NCBI GenBank assembly: GCA_052388275.1 | Contig: JBQTII010000008.1 | Span: 43,120-107,119, forward strand | Reading direction: 5' to 3' | Source: JBQTII01 sp052388275 | GTDB lineage: Bacteria > Actinomycetota > Actinomycetes > Sporichthyales > Sporichthyaceae | Length of the DNA: 64,000 nt | Part shown: positions 39,639 to 47,524 of the stretch, one piece after another | How positions within the stretch are numbered: position 1 is the stretch's first letter | Layout: each line of letters opens with the position of its first letter | Made by a program: the position numbers and the translations under genes | Notes under the pieces: model-generated | What the model was told of the DNA's origin: nothing | Databases searched by the model: none | Seen by the model: the letters and a program-made list of their open reading frames with translations, nothing else

Positions 39639-42103
39639 ACGACATCTCCGTCATGACTGGCGAGCAGGCACGGGACCTCTGCTTGAAGCTGATGCGCGCC
39701 GACACCAAGAACGAGGTCGTCGACATCCTGAAGGCCGTCGGCCTGTGGGACGACATCGACGCGTGGCGCCTCTTCAGCGACACCGAGAACAACTACTCGA
39801 GCATCGGCAACCAGCAGGCGGACGCCGTCGCGGCGCTGAACGAGAAGTTGATCAACGCCGAAGACGCCCGCCTGGTGAACGCCTGTCGGCTCGCGGGAGT
39901 TGACCCCGAGAGCCCGGCGGCGCCTCAGACCATGCGCGCCGCCGTGGCCCGTTTCTTCGAGGGAAAGCAGAACCCCACAGACAGCGATGGCCGGATCGCC
40001 GAATGGGGAAGCTCCCAGTCGACCGAGGAAGGCCGAAAACTCACGGTCGCCGCCACCGGGAATATGCCCAGCAAGGGGCAACCCAGCCTGACCGTTGCTG
40101 ACCAGGGCGAGGGACAAACGCCGGACGACTTCCCCAACACGTTCATGTCGCTCAACCGCAGCAACAAGCTGCGCATCCCGTTCGTCCAGGGCAAGTTCAA
40201 TATGGGCGGAACCGGTGCTCTGCGGTTCAGCGAGGTCCAGCTGGTTGTTTCACGCCGCAACCCGGCCCTGCTCAGCGCCAACCACTCCGCGCGGGACGAG
40301 CACTGGGGATTCACGATCGTGCGCCGGATGCCGCCGGCCGCGGGCGCCAAGAGCTCGGTGTACCGGTACCTCGCGCCGGTGGTGATCCCCGGCGAGAAGC
40401 TGCGCGGTGTGCTCACCTTTGCCGCCGCGGAGATGCCGATCTTCCCCGAGGTGACGAAAGACGTGCGGGACGCGTACCACCGGAAGTCACAGTACGGATC
40501 CCTGGTGAAGCTGTACGAGTACACCTGGCAGGGCACGAAGTCCAATATCGTGCTTGCGGACGATGGTCTGCTCCGGCGCATCGACGTAGGGCTCCCCGAG
40601 CTCGCGCTCCCCATCCGCGTCTTCGAGTGCCGGCCCGAGTACAAGGGCCACGCGGGCAGCTTCGAAACCAACGCGCTTGGACTGGTGGCCCGTCTCGACC
40701 GAGACAAGGCCGACAAGCTCGAGACCGATGAGCCGATCGGCGGAATTCTCGCCCTGGACGACGGCACGCAGATCAAGTTGCGCGTGTACGTCTTCAAGGA
40801 CAAGGCGACCGCGAAGCAGTACCGCAACCGGGCCAGCGGGGTTGTCTTCGGCGTCAATGGCCAAATGCACGGCACCTACAGCACGGACTTCTTCACCCGC
40901 GCAAAGGTGGGTCTCGGGTACCTCGATGACTCAATGCTGGTGTACGCAGACTGCAGTCAGATCGACGGCGAGACGCGGGAAGACCTCTTCATGAACAGCC
41001 GCGACCGCCTGAGCGTGAATCACCTCTCGCGCCAGCTCGAGGCCAAGCTGGAGAGCTTTCTCCGCGGCGAGGGCACTCTCAAGGACTTGCATCTGAAACG
41101 CCGTCAGAAGAGGGTGCAGGAGAAGCTTGCTGAGGACAAGCCTCTCAATGACGTCCTCCAGGGCCTGATGCGCAACAACCCAATCCTGTCCAAGTTGTTC
41201 TTGCTGGGCCAGAGTCTTTCATCGCCCTTCCCTCCGGATGGCGGCGGCGGAGGCGGCGGCGTGGGCGAAGCCAGCGAGTTCGTGGGTAAGCGGTACCCCG
41301 ACTACTTCCGCTTCCGGGACCGGAAAGACGGGGAGGAGCTTCGCCGCAAGGCTCACATCGGAGTACGCACACGGGTGATCTTCGAAACGGACGCCGAGGA
41401 CGCTTACTTTCTTCGGGACCACGAGCCCGGCGCTTGGAATGTTCGCCGGAAGGTCGACGGTCAGTGGGTCGACGCCGGCGACTGGAGCACCACGGGCCCG
41501 AAATCCGGAATCGCTCACCTCTCCTTCGAGGAGTTGCCCCCGGAGGCCAAGGTTGGCGACACCCTCGAGTACCTGATCGAGGTCACCGACCCCGTCCGGT
41601 TCGATGCCTTCACACTTCCCCTTACTTTGGACATTGCCCCGACGGGCCCCGGTGGTGGTGGCGGCGGTGGCGGTGGCAAGACCAAGATTAAGAACACCGG
41701 AAAGGGGTCGGGCGGCGGAGGAGAGTCGACCTTCAGCCTCCCGAACATCACCCCGGTGACGGCGGCCGAGTTCACTACGCACGATTTCGATGAGCTGAGC
41801 GTGCTCAAGATCGTGCACGCTTCCGAGGACCCGAAGGTGCTGACCTACGACTTTTTCATCAACGTCGACAATAAGTACCTCCTGCACAGCCAGAAGGCCC
41901 GGCCCGATAATGCCGACGTCCTGAAGAAGCAGTTCATCTACGGGTTCGTGCTCGTCGGCCTCGCGCTCCTGCAGGAGCATCACAAGCAGCAAGTTGAGGA
42001 TGACGCGGAGCCGGTTGAGGACCACGTCCTGCGCACGACGCGGGCGCTGGGGCCCATCCTCATCCCCATGCTGCAGGCCATCGGTACGCTCAACGAGGAG
42101 TGA
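39635..42103 (+). CDS. GHKL-superfamily ATPase (MORC/MutL/Hsp90-like), island effector
   Basis: 822 residues. The Bergerat-fold motifs are: N-box NEKLINAEDA (69-78), G1 VADQGEGQTPDDF (154-166) and G2 GKFNMGGTGALRF (186-198). A ~350-residue transducer-like region, a glycine-rich linker (near 535), a beta-rich module, a second nine-glycine linker (near 670) and a ~140-residue helical C-terminal domain follow. No Toprim, kinase or nuclease motif is evident. GHKL ATPases of this kind have been described next to DNA methylases in restriction-like systems. It is coupled to the RHH/Mrr-like gene and ends 1 nt before the convergent methyltransferase gene. Confidence 0.8.
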   Translation: MNDISVMTGEQARDLCLKLMRADTKNEVVDILKAVGLWDDIDAWRLFSDTENNYSSIGNQQADAVAALNEKLINAEDARLVNACRLAGVDPESPAAPQTMRAAVARFFEGKQNPTDSDGRIAEWGSSQSTEEGRKLTVAATGNMPSKGQPSLTVADQGEGQTPDDFPNTFMSLNRSNKLRIPFVQGKFNMGGTGALRFSEVQLVVSRRNPALLSANHSARDEHWGFTIVRRMPPAAGAKSSVYRYLAPVVIPGEKLRGVLTFAAAEMPIFPEVTKDVRDAYHRKSQYGSLVKLYEYTWQGTKSNIVLADDGLLRRIDVGLPELALPIRVFECRPEYKGHAGSFETNALGLVARLDRDKADKLETDEPIGGILALDDGTQIKLRVYVFKDKATAKQYRNRASGVVFGVNGQMHGTYSTDFFTRAKVGLGYLDDSMLVYADCSQIDGETREDLFMNSRDRLSVNHLSRQLEAKLESFLRGEGTLKDLHLKRRQKRVQEKLAEDKPLNDVLQGLMRNNPILSKLFLLGQSLSSPFPPDGGGGGGGVGEASEFVGKRYPDYFRFRDRKDGEELRRKAHIGVRTRVIFETDAEDAYFLRDHEPGAWNVRRKVDGQWVDAGDWSTTGPKSGIAHLSFEELPPEAKVGDTLEYLIEVTDPVRFDAFTLPLTLDIAPTGPGGGGGGGGGKTKIKNTGKGSGGGGESTFSLPNITPVTAAEFTTHDFDELSVLKIVHASEDPKVLTYDFFINVDNKYLLHSQKARPDNADVLKKQFIYGFVLVGLALLQEHHKQQVEDDAEPVEDHVLRTTRALGPILIPMLQAIGTLNEE

Positions 42104-42104
42104 G

Positions 42105-43352
42105 CTACGCGATAGTCAGCCGGTGGATCAACACAACCTCACGAGAGGTGTGGTTAACGATCTCGGAACGATCTCCGGCGCGGGCCCACCATCGACGGCC
42201 GGGCACGTCGCGCCACAGCCGCCCATCATCGGCGGTAGCAAGGTCCGGGATGATCACCTCCGTGAAGCCGGCTCTGTTCATGGTCGCAAGGTATCGATCC
42301 AACTGATCGTGAACGTCGTTGAAGCCCACTATCTGAACCAACCAGGTTGCGGAGTCGCAGACCTTCGCCATGTCGGTGAATGCCGCCTCTAGCTTCCTGA
42401 AGTAGGTGCCCTGGGAGCGGTCACTCCGTGCTGACATGGTGTAGTGCGCCAGACCGTGGCCGTCCGACTGGCCTGCGATGAAGTACGGCAACGGCGTCTC
42501 AAGACGACCGCGCAACTTCCATCGGTGGTAGTTCACGTACACACCGGGATACGGCGGTGAAGTCAACACCAGCCGTGGTGCAGGATGGCGCCCGAGCGCT
42601 GGGTGACCGGCCACGCCAGGCAATCCCTGGTGCAGCACCAGCGACCTCGGCAAGCCGTCGGTGTAGGACAGCTGGTCTGCTCGTCGGAAGTTCCGGGTAG
42701 CAGCGCGGGCCGCATCCACCGTCGAATCGGTGTTCTCGACGATCGCCGTAGCGAACTCGGCCGGTGTCGGCACCTCACTCCGCATATCCATGCCCCACTG
42801 CGAAGCCCGCAGAAGAACGCATCGAGCTAGGTCTCTAGCTCGATGCGAGGGAATGTCGCCTAACGCCGCGAGCCCTCCGAAGAGAATGCTCCGGATGCCG
42901 TCGTAGGCTGGATCTTCAAAGTTGCGGAAGTAGCTGAGAGCCTGGTCGTCCGCCGGCCAAGGTTGGTGCCGGTCGGGATCGTCGACTGCCCGTCGGGCCC
43001 AGTCCTGAACTGAGTCGAAGTCGTCGGCTGAGTAGAGCCGGGTCTTGACCGAGCTGACGAACACGGCGAGGGAGTTCAGGTCGCTGCCGACGCCGATTCG
43101 CCCCGCCAATCGAGCTTCGACCAGAGTCGTGCCACCGCCGAGGAAGAAGTCCCCGACAAGATCGCCGGGCTCGGTGAAGACCGAGATGGCCGCCGCCGCC
43201 AGGCCCGGAGAGAAGCGTGCCGGATAGCGGTAGTACTCATGGGGGGAGGCCGTGCGCCGGGGCCCGATCGAAACAGGGGTGCGGCTGAGCGCGGCCTCGC
43301 GCAGCTGCTGGAGTTCGCCGAGAACATCGGTCGCCGCCGGTGTCCTGTTCAC
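42105..43352 (-). CDS. DNA amino-methyltransferase (N4-C or N6-A type)
   Basis: 415 residues. The SAM-binding motif I is VGDFFLGGGTTLVEARLAG (66-84) and the catalytic motif IV is TSPPYPG (264-270). The ~190 residues between them may hold target recognition. Motif IV of the form (S)PPY points to exocyclic amino methylation of cytosine N4 or adenine N6. The GTG at 43352 overlaps the HTH gene stop (GTGA). It converges on the GHKL ATPase gene with a 1-nt gap. It probably marks self DNA so that the ATPase unit acts only on unmodified DNA (inference). Confidence 0.87.
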   Translation of the reverse strand: MNRTPAATDVLGELQQLREAALSRTPVSIGPRRTASPHEYYRYPARFSPGLAAAAISVFTEPGDLVGDFFLGGGTTLVEARLAGRIGVGSDLNSLAVFVSSVKTRLYSADDFDSVQDWARRAVDDPDRHQPWPADDQALSYFRNFEDPAYDGIRSILFGGLAALGDIPSHRARDLARCVLLRASQWGMDMRSEVPTPAEFATAIVENTDSTVDAARAATRNFRRADQLSYTDGLPRSLVLHQGLPGVAGHPALGRHPAPRLVLTSPPYPGVYVNYHRWKLRGRLETPLPYFIAGQSDGHGLAHYTMSARSDRSQGTYFRKLEAAFTDMAKVCDSATWLVQIVGFNDVHDQLDRYLATMNRAGFTEVIIPDLATADDGRLWRDVPGRRWWARAGDRSEIVNHTSREVVLIHRLTIA

Positions 43353-43525
43353 GACTGGCCCTGCAGGAACAGGACGAGGTCGGCCTGGCGGAACCGCCAT
43401 GAATGACCGACCTTCTGTCCCGGTACCGTGCCAGCCGACGCCAGCCGGTAGATGGTCTTGAGGCTGACCCGCAGATAGTCGGCTGCTTCAACTGCGGTAA
43501 GGACCTCCGCGGACTGCCCGGCCAT
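43349..43525 (-). CDS. Excisionase-type helix-turn-helix protein
   Basis: 58 residues comprising one MerR-like HTH_17 domain: LTAVEAADYLRVSLKTIYRL, then GTVPGQKVGHSWRFRQADLV. Such proteins act as excisionases or as small repressors of modification genes. Its stop overlaps the methyltransferase start, and a palindrome lies 52 bp before its own start. It may control methyltransferase dosage, like the C proteins of restriction systems. No integrase gene is present in the window. Confidence 0.82.
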   Translation of the reverse strand: MAGQSAEVLTAVEAADYLRVSLKTIYRLASAGTVPGQKVGHSWRFRQADLVLFLQGQS

Positions 43526-43576
43526 TGCCACCCCCCGGAACAAGATCACGTGCCGAAAACGTAGCAGCGGGGCACG

Positions 43577-43603
43577 ACAAGACCTAAGAGGTCGATGTCT
43601 TGT
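43577..43603. promoter_or_regulatory. Palindromic operator candidate of the HTH-methyltransferase operon
   Basis: Outer arms ACAAGAC/GTCTTGT enclose an inner GACCT-AAG-AGGTC repeat. It lies 52 bp before the HTH gene start, well placed for autoregulation by that protein. Confidence 0.5.
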
Positions 43604-43725
43604 GATGTCTCCGCGTGTCCAGTTGTGGCTGAAGCTGACCTTCCGGGTCCCAGGGCTAGAGCCACGCGGCACACCCCATCATCGCCATGTGACGCCACAC
43701 AGAGTTATCGACAACTACCTCTGCG

Positions 43726-43857
43726 TTAAGGGATGCGAAGGGGCCGCAGGGCCGCCGGGAGCTCGCGCGCGGCGCGCTCGCCGGCGACCATGGCGGTGTT
43801 GACGTTGCCCGAGGAGTAGCTCGGCGCTTGATACGGCGACGATCCCGCAGCCCCCGT
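43726..43857 (-). pseudogene. C-terminal scrap of an FAD-dependent oxidoreductase
   Basis: The 43-codon reading between stops contains SYSSGNVNTAMVAGERAARE, a typical terminal FAD-contacting loop and helix of a flavoprotein. The body of the enzyme is missing upstream. Together with the CrtI-like and MFS remnants it frames the island. Confidence 0.45.
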
Positions 43858-44053
43858 TCACGACCGGTCCCTTCGCCTGGACGGGGCTGATCGGGTTCTG
43901 GCTGCCGGCCGCGGTATCCGGGGCCTGATACCTGGTGTCGACGGTGGTCCTGCTGCGTGCGATCGGGGGCGGAAGCGGAGCTTTCGGGGCTCGGCCGACC
44001 CCGGCGAGGTGCGGAAACTCGCGGGAATGGCGGTTTGGGCCCAGACTAGGCAT

Positions 44054-44281
44054 ATGCCTCCGTCGAAGTACGTCCGCCGCCCGCTGGCCACCAGCCCCTT
44101 CAACCAGGCCCCGGTGGATGCGCCGCCCGCGGAGCTGTACGAGGTGAACGATTACGTCTCCCACGATCGCTACGGGCTGGGCACGGTCACCAGCGTGGAC
44201 GGGGCGATCTCGGTCACGGTCAACTTCGGCACCCAGACGCGGCGGATGAATCTGCCCAACGCAGCGCTCCAGCGCCTATAA
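44054..44281 (+). CDS. Small Tudor/SH3-like protein
   Basis: 75 residues. A basic N-terminus (MPPSKYVRRPLATSPFNQAP) is followed by a single beta-barrel module VNDYVSHDRYGLGTVTSVDG, then VTVNFGTQTRRMNLP. This is the signature of the Tudor-like C-terminal module of PcrA/UvrD and CarD-like proteins. Stand-alone copies are common in actinobacteria. It may contact RNA polymerase or nucleic acid. A strong terminator follows 38 nt after the stop. Confidence 0.8.
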   Translation: MPPSKYVRRPLATSPFNQAPVDAPPAELYEVNDYVSHDRYGLGTVTSVDGAISVTVNFGTQTRRMNLPNAALQRL

Positions 44282-44318
44282 GTGCTCTGAACACGGCGTG
44301 CGTCGCCGGGTTCGGCGC

Positions 44319-44358
44319 AACACGAAGGACCGGCCGCGGTGAGCCGGTCCTTCGTGTT
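44319..44358. terminator. Bidirectional terminator hairpin
   Basis: AACACGAAGGACCGGC pairs perfectly over 16 bp with GCCGGTCCTTCGTGTT around an 8-nt loop and runs into TTT. It serves the Tudor-like gene and the convergent peroxiredoxin gene. Confidence 0.9.
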
Positions 44359-44378
44359 TACGGGGATACGCCCCTCGC

Positions 44379-45035
44379 CTACTGGGGCTGCGGCACGATC
44401 CGGATGTAGGGCTTGGGCTCCTTCCAGGTGCCGAAGATCTCCTTCGCCTCGTCGTTGGAGACCGAGCCCGCGATGATGACGTCCTCGCCCTGCTTCCAGT
44501 CCACCGGCGTGGCCACGCGGTGCTTGGCAGTCAGCTGCAGTGAGTCGATGACGCGCAGTACCTCGTCGAAGTTGCGCCCGGTGGTCATCGGGTAGACCAG
44601 AACCAGCTTGATCTTCTTGTCCGGCCCGATCACGAAAACGTTGCGCACCGTCATGTTGTCCGCCGGGGTACGTACCTTCGCATCCCCGGAGACGGCGGCC
44701 GGCAACATCCCGTAAAGCTTGGACACGATGAACTCGTTGTCGCCGATCAGCGGGTAATTAGGCGCGTAGCCCTGGGTTTCCTCAATGTCCCGGGACCAGC
44801 CCTCGTGGTCGCTGGTGGCATCCACCGACAGCCCGATCACCTTGACGTTGCGCTTGTCCCACTCCGGCTTGAGCCGGGCGACCGCGCCGAGTTCGGTGGT
44901 GCAGACCGGGGTGAAGTCCTTGGGGTGGGAGAACAACACCGCCCAGGAGTCATCGATCCATTCGTGGAACTTGATGCGCCCGTGCGTGCTGTCGACCTCG
45001 AAGTCCGGCGCGGTGTCGCCGATCTGCAGTCCCAT
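44379..45035 (-). CDS. 1-Cys (Prx6-type) peroxiredoxin
   Basis: 218 residues. The peroxidatic cysteine is in FTPVCTTELG (Cys45). The long C-terminal half (TAKHRVATPVDWKQGEDVII), typical of Prx6-class enzymes, is present. No resolving cysteine follows, consistent with a 1-Cys mechanism needing an external reductant. It removes hydrogen peroxide and organic peroxides in the cytoplasm. It is monocistronic, with the terminator at its 3' side shared with the Tudor-like gene. Confidence 0.93.
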   Translation of the reverse strand: MGLQIGDTAPDFEVDSTHGRIKFHEWIDDSWAVLFSHPKDFTPVCTTELGAVARLKPEWDKRNVKVIGLSVDATSDHEGWSRDIEETQGYAPNYPLIGDNEFIVSKLYGMLPAAVSGDAKVRTPADNMTVRNVFVIGPDKKIKLVLVYPMTTGRNFDEVLRVIDSLQLTAKHRVATPVDWKQGEDVIIAGSVSNDEAKEIFGTWKEPKPYIRIVPQPQ

Positions 45036-45141
45036 GCGCGATCTCCTCGTGGTGAGCGGTTCTCCGGGCCAGTCCTAGCCCGGGCCATGCGCCTGTAAAC
45101 TACATCGACTCACTGGGATATTCCCCAGGCGGTCCGCAGAG

Positions 45142-45612
45142 CTAAGAAGCCGCTTCTGCGACGGCCTTGATGCGCTGGAGGGTCTCCCGCATCCCGCGCT
45201 GGTTGGTCTTGGAGCGCAGGGGCCCGGCGAGGGTCCAGTACACCCGGATGAATAACGACGGGGTCAGCCGGAAATACTCAGTGATCTCGGTGCCGCCGCC
45301 CGCCGGGGTCAGGCGGTAGCCCCAGGTGTTGACCGCCCCCATTCCCCGCACCCCGACGGCGAACTCGAATAACCGCTCGGGTTCGGCGGCGGTGACCGTG
45401 CAGGTGGTCCAGTACATGGGCGGGCGGCCGTTTCGCTTGACGTGGCCCTGGAACTTCGCCCCCACCGCGGGGCCGGTGGCCCCGTCGATCCAGCGCCCTT
45501 CCAAGGTTTCCGGGGAGAACTCTCCGATCCTGGTCACATCGCTCACCAGGTCCCAGACCACGCGGGGTGCAGCGTCGATCTGGATGGTCACGGAGTCGGT
45601 CAGCGCCTTCAT
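45142..45612 (-). CDS. SRPBCC-family ligand-binding protein
   Basis: 156 residues of the START/polyketide-cyclase fold: VTIQIDAAPRVVWDLVSDVT at the start, GAKFQGHVKRNGR in the middle, and a long C-terminal helix RGMRETLQRIKAVAEA. The family binds hydrophobic ligands in a deep cavity; a specific ligand cannot be predicted. ATG 45612 begins the fold; upstream in-frame residues look non-coding and overlap the divergent VanW promoter. Confidence 0.85.
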   Translation of the reverse strand: MKALTDSVTIQIDAAPRVVWDLVSDVTRIGEFSPETLEGRWIDGATGPAVGAKFQGHVKRNGRPPMYWTTCTVTAAEPERLFEFAVGVRGMGAVNTWGYRLTPAGGGTEITEYFRLTPSLFIRVYWTLAGPLRSKTNQRGMRETLQRIKAVAEAAS

Positions 45613-45695
45613 AGCTGTGACCCTACGGCTGGGAGTTCGCCCTCGATCCGGCGGGCCGTGGGCCGTGGGCACCCTACGCGGGTGAAAATGTCCTC

Positions 45696-47495
45696 GTGAG
45701 CACGCCACCCTCGTCCGGCCAAGCGCTTCCGCCCGGCCCGCCGCCACCACCTCCGCCCGTGGTTCGGCCGGCGGCCGGCGGTGACCGGCCCGGACGGTGG
45801 GTGGCCCGCCGCGTTCTCGCGGTGGGCGTCGGTGCACTGTTGTCCATCCTGTTCGGGCTCTACGTCGCCGCCTACGCCGCCTCCGGCAGCGACCTCCCGC
45901 GCGGCGCGCGGGTGCTGGGCGTGGACATCGGCGGACTGTCCCAGGCCGATGCGCAGGCTCGCCTGACTGCGCTGCTGCCGGCCAGAGTGGACCGCACGGT
46001 GAGGGTGACGGCGGCGCCGCGGACCTTCGAGCTCACCGCTTCCGCCGCCGGGCTCGTCTTCGACGTGCCGGGCACCGTCGCCCAGATCGGCAGCGGTCGC
46101 AGCCTGGACCCGGGGCGATTGCTGCCCGCCTTCTTCGGCGCCAGGAGGGACTTCGACCCGGTGTTCGCGATCGACGAGACCGCGTTGACCAAGGCGGTCA
46201 AGCGGATCGCGGGCAAGGTCAACCGGCCGCTGCGCGAGGGGTCGGTCGCGTTCGTCGACGGGGTGGCCGTGGCGACGAAGGCGCAGGAGCGTCGCAAGGT
46301 GCTCCGTGGGGAGGCGGCGGCGGCGCTGCGCGAGGCCTTTACCGAGGACCAAGACGCGGTGGAGTTCACCGTCGAGACCACCGCGCCCGTCATCGGCAAC
46401 GATGAGGTCGAGCGGGTGCGCTCGCAGTTCGCGGTGCCGGCGATGGCGGCCCCGATCACCGTCGATCTCGACGGCGTGCCCGTCAGCCTGCAGCCCCGCG
46501 AGTACGACGACTTTCTGAGCATCACGGCGGTCGGTGCGGCGCTGGTGGGCGATCTCGACGGGCAGGCCCTGGCCGATTATCTGACGGAGCAACACCCCGA
46601 ACTGGTGACGACGCCGGTGGACGCGAGTTACATCTTCGTGCGCAACAAGCCGCAACTCATGCCCGGCGCCAACGGGGAGCGGATCGAGCAGGTGACGCTG
46701 CGCGAGCGGATGCTGGCAGCATTCACCGCCACCGCCCCGCGGTCGGTGCTCGCAGACGTCGTCGACGTCGAACCCGAGCTCACCACGGCGCAGGCCGCCG
46801 CGCTGGGAATCCTCGAGCCCATCTCCACTTTTCGTACCGACTACCCGATCGTGGACTACCGGGTGACGAATATCGGCCGGGCCGCGGAACTGATCGACGC
46901 CTCGCTGGTGGTGCCGGGTGCAACCTGGAGCCTGAACGACACCGTGGGGGAGCGCACCGAGGAGAACGGTTTCGTCAAGGGTTTCGTGATCAAGGACGGC
47001 GCGTTCGCCGAGGACCTGGGCGGCGGGGTCTCCCAGTCCGCGACCACCGTGTTCAACGCGATGTTCTTCGCCGGGCTCGAGGACGTCGAGCACCACCCGC
47101 ACTCGCTCTACATTTCGCGCTACCCGGCCGGCCGTGAGGCGACGGTGGCGTTCGGGCTTAAGGATCTGCGCTTTCGGAACAACTCCCCGACCGGGGTACT
47201 GATCCGGGCGATCCACAAGCCCGGCCTGATCCGCATCACCTTCTGGGGCACGCGGCATTTCGAGCGCATCGCCTCGGTGACCTCGCCGCGGTACAACCTC
47301 AAAGAGCCGAGCTCGGTGGTGTCCCGGGCCAAGGGATGCGTGCCCCAGACGCCGTCGTCCGGGTTCGACGTCGACGTGCGCAGGGAGTACTACGTGCAGG
47401 GGAAGGTGGTCAAGAGCGAGACCTTCCGCACGACCTACAAGCCAACGGACCGCATCACCTGCCTGCCGCCGCGCACAGGCAAGAAGAGGGACTGA
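45696..47495 (+). CDS. VanW-family protein with peptidoglycan-binding-like domains
   Basis: 599 residues. A proline-rich cytoplasmic N-terminus (about 1-35) precedes a single membrane helix (VGVGALLSILFGLYVAAYAA). Two PG_binding_4-type regions follow (near 70-180 and 190-300). The VanW core contains FRTDYPIVDYRVTNIGRAAE, LNDTVGERTEENGF and GGGVSQSATTVFNAMF. VanW proteins are linked to cell-wall metabolism, and some to glycopeptide resistance, but the activity is not established. The GTG start gives a short N-terminus before the proline run. Confidence 0.87.
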   Translation: MSTPPSSGQALPPGPPPPPPPVVRPAAGGDRPGRWVARRVLAVGVGALLSILFGLYVAAYAASGSDLPRGARVLGVDIGGLSQADAQARLTALLPARVDRTVRVTAAPRTFELTASAAGLVFDVPGTVAQIGSGRSLDPGRLLPAFFGARRDFDPVFAIDETALTKAVKRIAGKVNRPLREGSVAFVDGVAVATKAQERRKVLRGEAAAALREAFTEDQDAVEFTVETTAPVIGNDEVERVRSQFAVPAMAAPITVDLDGVPVSLQPREYDDFLSITAVGAALVGDLDGQALADYLTEQHPELVTTPVDASYIFVRNKPQLMPGANGERIEQVTLRERMLAAFTATAPRSVLADVVDVEPELTTAQAAALGILEPISTFRTDYPIVDYRVTNIGRAAELIDASLVVPGATWSLNDTVGERTEENGFVKGFVIKDGAFAEDLGGGVSQSATTVFNAMFFAGLEDVEHHPHSLYISRYPAGREATVAFGLKDLRFRNNSPTGVLIRAIHKPGLIRITFWGTRHFERIASVTSPRYNLKEPSSVVSRAKGCVPQTPSSGFDVDVRREYYVQGKVVKSETFRTTYKPTDRITCLPPRTGKKRD

Positions 47496-47524
47496 GTTCG
47501 GGCGTCGGCGGAGGTCTCGCAGGC

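Larger units (their letters stand above)
43526..44053. other. Right flank of the island, no intact gene
   Basis: Holds the palindrome at 43577-43603 and the flavoprotein fragment at 43726-43857. The remaining ~200 bp up to the Tudor-like gene shows no supported feature. No copy of the tRNA-Met 3' end (a possible att site) is visible. Confidence 0.5.

Noticed and set aside
38000..43860. Direct repeats of the tRNA-Met 3' end as att sites of an integrative element
   Set aside because: A second copy could not be seen near the right flank, and no integrase gene is in the window, so att sites are not claimed.
45609..47258. 549-codon minus-strand frame opposite vanW
   Set aside because: Composition is His/Arg/Gly-rich mirror coding of the VanW protein; no start context or domain.
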